Shown here piece after piece: positions 5,146-10,135 of a stretch of DNA of 10,135 bases (the first letter of the stretch is position 1; each line of letters opens with the position of its first letter). A program made the translations under genes and the position numbers. The notes under the pieces were generated by a model that worked only from the letters and a program-made list of their open reading frames with translations, was not told the origin of the DNA and made no database searches. The stretch covers positions 1 through 10,135 of the forward strand of contig JAEZKS010000056.1 of the NCBI GenBank assembly GCA_023436075.1, written 5' to 3'. The stretch is from Methanobacteriota archaeon (GTDB lineage Archaea; Halobacteriota; Methanocellia; Methanocellales; Methanocellaceae).

Positions 5146-7044
5146 TTAGTAATACCCTTCCATAGTGTTCGAGTCGTAGATCCGGTTGTGGTTTTTCAGG
5201 CTGTCCCACACTGGCGACGACCTGTCGATGTAGGCCATGCCGGTCCACGGGACGAAATACTTATAGCTGGTGGCCTCGGGCCCGTCCACGGACATGATGT
5301 CCAGCGGCCGCTTCGACAGCTCGCCCTTCCGGTAGATCAGGGGGATGTTATCGGACATTACGATGCTGTTGTTCTTTTCGTCCGCCCGGATCAGGAGGGG
5401 AGGCTCGACGTAGTCGTTGTACATCAGGTACCGCACGATGGGATAGTCGGCCAGCACGGTGCCGTTCGCCGCATCCCGGAACAGGTTGGCCCCCGAGATG
5501 TCGCTGGCAGTCAGGTAATGCGTGTAGAACGGCCGCTTGACGAGCGGATTGTCCGTGGCGATGAAGTCGTTCGATACGCTCAGGAGCACCAGCACTGCAA
5601 AAAGGACGACCATTGCTGACTTCATCAGCTTCCCCGCTTTGCTGTAGATGACCAGGAAGCCCAGGGCGGCAGCCAGGCTCATGAACATGTACCCGTTCTC
5701 GTAGAAACGGTCGATCCCCATGTTGACGTTGAGCTGGTTCAGGAGCAGCAGCGGCCCGGGGAATGTCAGCGGAATCATCACCAGCGTCACCACGCCGAAC
5801 GTGACCAGCGCCTGGTTTTTACCCGACGAGCGCAGTGTCAGCAGGATCCCGAGGAGAATGAACAGCAGGAGTGGCATGTACTGCAGGTAGTTGAGAGTCT
5901 CCGAGATCGGCGTCTCGACGACGGACCGGGTGATGACCCCCGTGGGCGTGGTGCCGGACAGGTCAAGATTGTAGAATAGCTTCTCGAGGAGCACGCCGGC
6001 AGAAAGGTACCAGTACCCGACAGCCATCCCTGCTGAGATCAGTAAGTACTTGAGGTCCAGGAGCGGAAATGCCTCACTGCCCCGGAATAGCTTCGCGGCG
6101 GCGTACAGCAGCAACAGTATGACCAGGAAGAAGGCGATCGACACTGTATGGAACACGATGATGCCCAGCGTGAGCAGGATGGCCAGAGGATAGTGTCTTC
6201 GGTCCTTGCTGCCCATCAGCAGGATGAGCAGGATGAGCAGCAGGCAGCCGGTGATGCTCCGCGGCATCGCCTCCGTGCCCTGGATGATAAAAAAGAGGTA
6301 GAACGAGGTGAACAGCGATGACAGCATCCCGGCGCGCACACTGCCGGTCAACTGTCGGGCCAGGTAGTAGACCGCGAGGATCGTAAGCGCATAAACGAGG
6401 CCGCAGGCGACGTACATGACGATGTGAATGGGCAGCGTAGAGGAAGAGATCATGTACAGCGTGGCCGAGATGAAGTGCCAGAGCGGGAAGGGCTGGTAGA
6501 CCTCGAAGGTCTCGGTGACATGGCTGTACCGCAGGATGTTCTCGACGAACCACGCGTGGCCCGTGATGTCGGTCCTCCCGACGAAATAATAGTATTTGAG
6601 GCTTATGCCCCAGATGATGTTCAGGGTCAGCGCCATGACCTGCATCAATATGATACCGGTCTTCGGGCGGTCGGGTACGCACAGCAGGATCTGGAGGAGG
6701 ATAACGGTGGCCATGGCAGCTATCACGACATAGTACGCTATGGGCCGGATGTCACTTGCGTATAGAAGGTAAGTTGAGACCGAGAAGAGCAGGAGGTAGA
6801 TGATCAACAGCGCCTTGAAGCCCTGTCCGCTTATGTCGCTGACCGCATACTTCTTCCGGCGATATGCCATGTAGATGACCGGAGCCAGGACCATGGGAAT
6901 GATCAGGTAGGAGCTTAGCTCCAGGAAACCATTCTGTCCGAGCAATAATAGCGTCACCGCGCCTCCGATCCCCGCCAGCGGGAGGACAACGAGGAGCAGG
7001 GTCCCCAGTATGTGATGGGGCAATGGTAGCAATTTCGGGATCAT
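5146..7044 (-). CDS. Polytopic membrane protein, probable GT-C type glycosyltransferase
   Basis: A 632-residue protein. Residues 1-490 are mostly hydrophobic with about a dozen or more membrane segments (e.g. 13-35, 77-97, 101-122, 206-228, 284-314, 387-403, 446-466, 474-490). Residues 491-632 form a polar C-terminal domain (NGTVLADYPIVRYLMYND at 527-544). The first long loop after the early helices has RTDITGH (157-163), an Asp in the place where GT-C enzymes keep a catalytic acid, then VYQPFPLWHF (182-191). GT-C enzymes transfer sugars from polyprenyl-phosphate donors on the outer face of the membrane. The start is the ATG at 7044, eight nt after AGGAG (7057-7053) and overlapping the flippase stop as ATGA; the frame stays open further upstream but that part is antiphase to the flippase gene. 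Membrane topology is clear, but the enzymatic assignment is tentative. A polymerase or ligase of the same fold is the main alternative. Confidence 0.82.
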   Translation of the reverse strand: MIPKLLPLPHHILGTLLLVVLPLAGIGGAVTLLLLGQNGFLELSSYLIIPMVLAPVIYMAYRRKKYAVSDISGQGFKALLIIYLLLFSVSTYLLYASDIRPIAYYVVIAAMATVILLQILLCVPDRPKTGIILMQVMALTLNIIWGISLKYYYFVGRTDITGHAWFVENILRYSHVTETFEVYQPFPLWHFISATLYMISSSTLPIHIVMYVACGLVYALTILAVYYLARQLTGSVRAGMLSSLFTSFYLFFIIQGTEAMPRSITGCLLLILLILLMGSKDRRHYPLAILLTLGIIVFHTVSIAFFLVILLLLYAAAKLFRGSEAFPLLDLKYLLISAGMAVGYWYLSAGVLLEKLFYNLDLSGTTPTGVITRSVVETPISETLNYLQYMPLLLFILLGILLTLRSSGKNQALVTFGVVTLVMIPLTFPGPLLLLNQLNVNMGIDRFYENGYMFMSLAAALGFLVIYSKAGKLMKSAMVVLFAVLVLLSVSNDFIATDNPLVKRPFYTHYLTASDISGANLFRDAANGTVLADYPIVRYLMYNDYVEPPLLIRADEKNNSIVMSDNIPLIYRKGELSKRPLDIMSVDGPEATSYKYFVPWTGMAYIDRSSPVWDSLKNHNRIYDSNTMEGYY

Positions 7045-8285
7045 ATCCACTTCTCCTTTATGGCTTTGAACAGGACGATCAGGTCCATGAAAACGTAGGT
7101 GGCGATCATGGCATATCCCGCACCGACTATGCCCATGCGGGTCATCAGCAGGTACGACGTCGCCAGGAGGATAACGAACAGCAGCCCGTTCAGCTTCACC
7201 AGACTCCGGACGCCCATGTTGACCTTCTGGATCGTGTAGAACACATAGTAGATCGCGGTGAAGAAGCTCGAGAATGCGAACAATATTAGGAGGTCGAGGC
7301 CTTCCAGGTAGACGCCGCCGTAGATCGACAGGATATGCCCGCCGAAAATGTAGAAGACCAAGAAGCCCGGCACCAGCAGGGAATAAGCGACGAGCAATAT
7401 CTTGCCGACGTTCTTCCGCAGGTTTTTGCCATGGCTCCCTTCGATGAAGAGCGCAGTGCTCAGCGTAAAGGTCACCTCGGGCAGGAAATTGCCGATGCTG
7501 ACCGCCACGTAGAAAATTGCCGCATTGGCCTCGCCCAGGAAGGTGAGGACCATGATGGGCATCAGCAGGGCCGGCAGGTTCAGGAAAATGTTCGCCACAT
7601 AGGTCCCTGCCGAGTACTTCAGCGAGCTTGACACATATCCCCGATCGACTTTCAGGTCCAGCCTCGTGGTCCTGGCGAAGACGTACCACACCAGCCCGAG
7701 TGCCAGGAGCTGTGCGGCCAAGGCGGAGCCGAAGATCCCGTAGCTGCCCAGGAAGACCAGCGGCAGCAAGATCAATACCCGGGACGAGATGATCACGTTC
7801 TGCGCCAGGTACGCGAACGGTTTCCGGATGGCCAGGAGTGCATTGCCTGCCAGTATGGCCACGCTGTTGACCGTGCAGAACATCACGAACACGACCGGCC
7901 CCACTGGCAGGTCCTGGATAATGGACCGGGAAGGAGACAGCAGCGTTATGGCGCAATAGCCGGCACCGACGATCACCGAAGATACGGCGACGATGAGAAT
8001 GGACGAATTAACGATCCGGTTCAGCTCGAACCGGGTGATGAACCGGATGATCGAGTGCTCGAAACCGAGGCTGGCGATCATGCTGACTACGGCGGCAGAC
8101 GACAGTATGGCCACGCCGAGCCCTACGTCCTCGACGCTGTAGAGCTGCGCGGCGATCATCCAGAACAGGAATCCGGCGGCGACCGTCAAGACACGCGTGG
8201 ATAAGATGTATAACGAATTCGTGTAGAGAGGATCACTCAACTGGCTTTTCATGACCTTCCAGTAGGTCGTAGTCTCGATGGCCAT
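7041..8285 (-). CDS. Wzx-type oligosaccharide flippase (MOP superfamily)
   Basis: A 414-residue membrane protein with about 12 hydrophobic segments and almost no soluble part, as expected for transporters that flip lipid-linked oligosaccharides across the membrane. The N-terminus follows the family pattern (DPLYTNSLYILSTRV, then FWMIAAQLYSVEDVGLG and SLGFEHSIIRFI); LIFCPF-like terminal helices are not needed and are absent. The C-terminal half continues with YVANIFLNLPALLMPIMVL and ends KAIKEKWI. I choose the ATG at 8285 because GAGGT (8299-8295) lies nine nt upstream. An in-frame ATG at 8327 would add 14 residues but falls inside the AT-rich promoter block with no ribosome site. The last codons carry the ribosome site of the GT-C-like gene, so the two are translationally coupled and probably handle the same glycan. 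Confidence 0.9.
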   Translation of the reverse strand: MAIETTTYWKVMKSQLSDPLYTNSLYILSTRVLTVAAGFLFWMIAAQLYSVEDVGLGVAILSSAAVVSMIASLGFEHSIIRFITRFELNRIVNSSILIVAVSSVIVGAGYCAITLLSPSRSIIQDLPVGPVVFVMFCTVNSVAILAGNALLAIRKPFAYLAQNVIISSRVLILLPLVFLGSYGIFGSALAAQLLALGLVWYVFARTTRLDLKVDRGYVSSSLKYSAGTYVANIFLNLPALLMPIMVLTFLGEANAAIFYVAVSIGNFLPEVTFTLSTALFIEGSHGKNLRKNVGKILLVAYSLLVPGFLVFYIFGGHILSIYGGVYLEGLDLLILFAFSSFFTAIYYVFYTIQKVNMGVRSLVKLNGLLFVILLATSYLLMTRMGIVGAGYAMIATYVFMDLIVLFKAIKEKWI

Positions 8286-8325
8286 TCCGCAAGTACCTCT
8301 CAGACTATTAGTGGCAGCACAAATC

Positions 8326-8350
8326 ATAATTATAATAACTATTAATATAA
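8326..8350 (-). promoter_or_regulatory. TATA-like promoter of the flippase operon
   Basis: Read on the minus strand this block contains TTATATTAATAG, a reasonable archaeal TATA box. A start about 25 nt downstream would fall near 8320 and give a leader of about 35 nt holding the GAGGT ribosome site before the ATG at 8285. The block is nearly identical, in plus-strand orientation, to 108-130 in front of the left operon. Confidence 0.45.
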
Positions 8351-8575
8351 AACATTTACCAAATTAATACGTCGGAATACGCAGGATTAAGCAGACAGGT
8401 ATCTTGTGACAGGTGCTGGCATCCGCGAATTAGCAAAATGCCTTCGACAAAAATCCCGGATGCGACTCCGCTTACAGCGGTGTCCGTCGGCGAAAACAAG
8501 CATACCGGCTCAACGAGTACTGGCAGTCAGCCCGCCATTTATTACCCATTGTCACATAATAATTTGCGACTTTTT

Positions 8576-8593
8576 GTGTATAAATTTAAACAC
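8576..8593 (+). promoter_or_regulatory. TATA-like box within a near-palindrome, upstream of the second deacetylase
   Basis: GTGTATAAATTTAAACAC matches its own reverse complement at 16 of 18 positions and includes TATAAATT (8579-8586). Transcription starting about 25 nt downstream would give a leader of roughly 75 nt before the GTG at 8685. The symmetry could mark a repressor site over the TATA box, or simply be AT-rich chance. Confidence 0.35.
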
Positions 8594-8684
8594 ATTCCCC
8601 ATTATCCATATCTTTACTCGAAAATAGAATCTCTAATCACCGATATGTCATTTTGATCGCTACAGCCCCGGGAGCTCTGGAGAT

Positions 8685-9770
8685 GTGATACACAGCACTG
8701 CCATTATCGACCCACCTATAGCTTTGGACGGCCTCGTACCGGACTTCCGGCACGATCCAGGGCTGGGTGACCTCTTTTCGCTTAAGGACGAGTACGACCG
8801 GCCTGAAGCCTGCAGGTCCTTCTACCAGCAGAAAAACCACGGGCTGTTGCTGGACCCTGTCGTCTCCAGGTACCTGCACGCGAACGGCTATCGCCTGGAC
8901 CTGCCGGAAGGCAAGCCTTTTGCCGTCTGCCTGACCCATGACATCGACGACATCTACCCGACCATCCAGCACCGGGCACTGTCCACCATCTACCACCTGC
9001 GAAAAATGGACTTAGGTGGTGTACGCAGGGAGGTCTTCTGGAAGAAAGACCGCGAAGGCTCGTACAGCTATCGCAACTTCCGGGACATCATGCAGGTGGA
9101 AGACCGCTATGGGGCAAAGTCCTCCTTCTACGTCATGGCCACGGACCAGAACATACAGCCTGCGAGGCTGTACGACGTAGAAGTCCTCGAGAGCGAGCTC
9201 GGCGAGATAGCGGACAACGGCCGGGAGGTCGGGCTGCACGGCGGCTACTTCTCTTACGACAGCGCCGAAGCCATCGTGAAGGAAAAGCGCAGGCTGGAAA
9301 AGGTCCTGGGGCGGAGCGTGACCGGGTACCGGAACCATTGGCTGCGCATCAAGGTGCCGGATACCTGGGAGCACCTCAAGGCCGCGGGATTCCGGTACGA
9401 CACCACGCTCGGCTACAACGACGCCCCCGGGTTCCGCAACGGCATGTGCCACCCCTTCAGGCCTTTCAACCGCAATGCTGGCCGGGGGATCGACATCGTG
9501 GAGATACCGCTGGCCATCATGGACCGCAGCTTGCTGGGATCCTGCCGAACGCTGCCTCGTGCCTGGGAGGTGGCGAAGAGGCTCATCGACACCGTGGAAA
9601 AGTACAACGGTGTGGCCACTATCCTGTGGCATAACGAAATCTTCGGGGCCGCCTACCGGAGCGACCTGAAAGCTCTGTACGAAAAAATTTTGAGCTACTG
9701 CCATAGCAAAAACGCCTGGATCACCACGGGCAACGATATTTCCAGGCTGGCCGCATACCATGTCGATTAA
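8685..9770 (+). CDS. Second polysaccharide deacetylase (NodB fold, longer subfamily)
   Basis: A 361-residue deacetylase of a different subfamily from the one at 805. It has an N-terminal extension of about 75 residues. The NodB motifs then follow: CLTHDIDD (82-89) with the metal/catalytic acids, EVGLHGGYFS (181-190) with H185, GYRNHWLR (214-221) with R216 and H218, YDTTLGYNDAPGFRNG (238-253), VEIPLAIMDRSLL (272-284), and ILWHNEIF (313-320) with the late His H316. No signal peptide or membrane helix is visible, so it probably acts on a cytosolic glycan precursor. Start: GTG at 8685. No in-frame ATG lies between it and the upstream stop at 8634, though its ribosome site (GGAG at 8679-8682) is unusually close. 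The 3' end overlaps the next gene by 11 nt. Together with that gene it repeats the deacetylase/FemAB pairing of the left operon. Confidence 0.92.
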   Translation: MIHSTAIIDPPIALDGLVPDFRHDPGLGDLFSLKDEYDRPEACRSFYQQKNHGLLLDPVVSRYLHANGYRLDLPEGKPFAVCLTHDIDDIYPTIQHRALSTIYHLRKMDLGGVRREVFWKKDREGSYSYRNFRDIMQVEDRYGAKSSFYVMATDQNIQPARLYDVEVLESELGEIADNGREVGLHGGYFSYDSAEAIVKEKRRLEKVLGRSVTGYRNHWLRIKVPDTWEHLKAAGFRYDTTLGYNDAPGFRNGMCHPFRPFNRNAGRGIDIVEIPLAIMDRSLLGSCRTLPRAWEVAKRLIDTVEKYNGVATILWHNEIFGAAYRSDLKALYEKILSYCHSKNAWITTGNDISRLAAYHVD

Positions 9771-10135
9771 ACTTGTGGACGACGAGTACCTGTGGGACAG
9801 GTTTGTAAACGAGAGCCCCTATGGCTTGCTGTTCCACCGCTGGAAGTTCCTGCAGATACTCGAAAAATATTCGGGGTTCAGGCTCTACCCCTTCGGCATT
9901 TTCCGGGGCGACGAGCCGGTCTGCCTCTTCCCCCTGTTCCACCGGACATACGGCGGACTCCGCATGGTCTTTTCCCCGCCGCCTGGGGTATGCGTGCCGT
10001 ACCTGGGCCCGGTCATGAGCCCCCTGTACGACGACCTGCGGCAGCGTAAAAAAGAGAGCTACCTGAATACGATCATCGGCGAGGTCCAGGGCCAGATCGC
10101 GAAGTTCGCCCCGCACTACATGTCGTTCAACGCCG
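9760..10135 (+). CDS. Second FemAB-like GNAT transferase (cut by window end)
   Basis: The first 125 residues are in the window; the gene runs off the right edge. It begins MSIKLVDDEYLWDRF and carries the same N-terminal signature as the gene at 3973: SPYGLLFHRWKFLQILEK (19-36), GIFRGDEPVCLFPLF (46-60) and VFSPPPGVCVPYLGPVM (70-86). By eye about half the residues are identical, so the two are paralogs. The ATG at 9760 lies inside the end of the deacetylase gene (ATGTCGATTAA), indicating coupled translation. The GNAT half that would bear the donor site lies outside the window, so completeness and activity cannot be judged. Confidence 0.88.
   Translation, partial: MSIKLVDDEYLWDRFVNESPYGLLFHRWKFLQILEKYSGFRLYPFGIFRGDEPVCLFPLFHRTYGGLRMVFSPPPGVCVPYLGPVMSPLYDDLRQRKKESYLNTIIGEVQGQIAKFAPHYMSFNA

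Larger units (their letters stand above)
8286..8684. other. Divergent intergenic region between the flippase and second deacetylase operons
   Basis: About 400 nt without a gene I can support. It holds an AT-rich promoter-like block next to the flippase (8326-8350), a more GC-balanced centre (about 8390-8540) and a second AT-rich block before the deacetylase (about 8551-8640). Two short open frames across the centre (8406-8627 and 8438-8656) have no ribosome site and no recognisable product. They run unchanged from the GC-balanced part into the AT-rich part, so I do not call them genes. Confidence 0.6.

Noticed and set aside
7045..7956. Upstream extension of the minus-strand membrane protein frame to a 936-residue protein
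   Set aside because: The extension lies antiphase inside the flippase gene and reads as Arg/Pro/His-rich low-quality protein. The ATG at 7044 has a good ribosome site and the hydrophobic protein begins exactly there.
8406..8656. Two short plus-strand open frames (73 and 72 residues) in the divergent spacer
   Set aside because: No ribosome site, no recognisable domain, and the frames run across a sharp change in base composition.
1..10135. tRNA or rRNA genes, CRISPR arrays, insertion sequences, phage genes
   Set aside because: I saw no cloverleaf-like segment, no regularly spaced direct repeats, no transposase and no terminal inverted repeats with target duplications.

Overview
The window looks archaeal and probably comes from a methanogenic euryarchaeon of the Methanocella/Methanomicrobia kind; this is an inference, since there is no rRNA or other marker gene. 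The reasons are as follows. Ribosome binding sites resemble GGAGGTGAT. The spacers are very AT-rich with TATA-like boxes, while the genes are GC-rich. The GC-rich genes still use ATA (Ile) and AGG (Arg) freely. A thiolase of the archaeal/SCP-x type sits beside a zinc-ribbon/OB-fold (DUF35) protein. The whole window reads as part of a cell-surface polysaccharide or glycan assembly locus.

Left operon (270-4968, + strand, five genes). It encodes a hexapeptide-repeat acyltransferase, a NodB-type polysaccharide deacetylase, a thiolase, a DUF35 zinc-ribbon/OB domain fused to a 3-hydroxyacyl-CoA dehydrogenase, and a FemAB-like GNAT acyltransferase. Genes overlap by 7-8 nt or lie 15-79 nt apart. An AT-rich promoter region (about 108-150) precedes the operon. 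The first 111 bases may be the tail of another gene.

Middle operon (8285 down to 5146, - strand, two genes). A Wzx-type oligosaccharide flippase is followed by a polytopic GT-C-like membrane protein, joined by an ATGA overlap. It converges with the left operon across a 177-nt spacer that holds inverted repeats and T-tracts.

Right operon (8685 to beyond the window end, + strand). A second, different polysaccharide deacetylase overlaps by 11 nt a second FemAB-like gene, cut by the window end and about half identical by eye to the first. A roughly 400-nt divergent spacer (8286-8684) carries promoter-like elements for both directions.

Most interesting point: a two-gene acyl-CoA module (thiolase plus DUF35-dehydrogenase fusion) is embedded inside a glycan-modification operon, with no enoyl-CoA hydratase or reductase in the window. 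The simplest reading is a dedicated supply of a 3-hydroxyacyl-CoA such as 3-hydroxybutyryl-CoA, probably made with NADPH. One of the two acyltransferases of the operon would then place the acyl group on a sugar amine or hydroxyl, perhaps one freed by the deacetylase. The genes and domains are read from the sequence; the pathway is inference.
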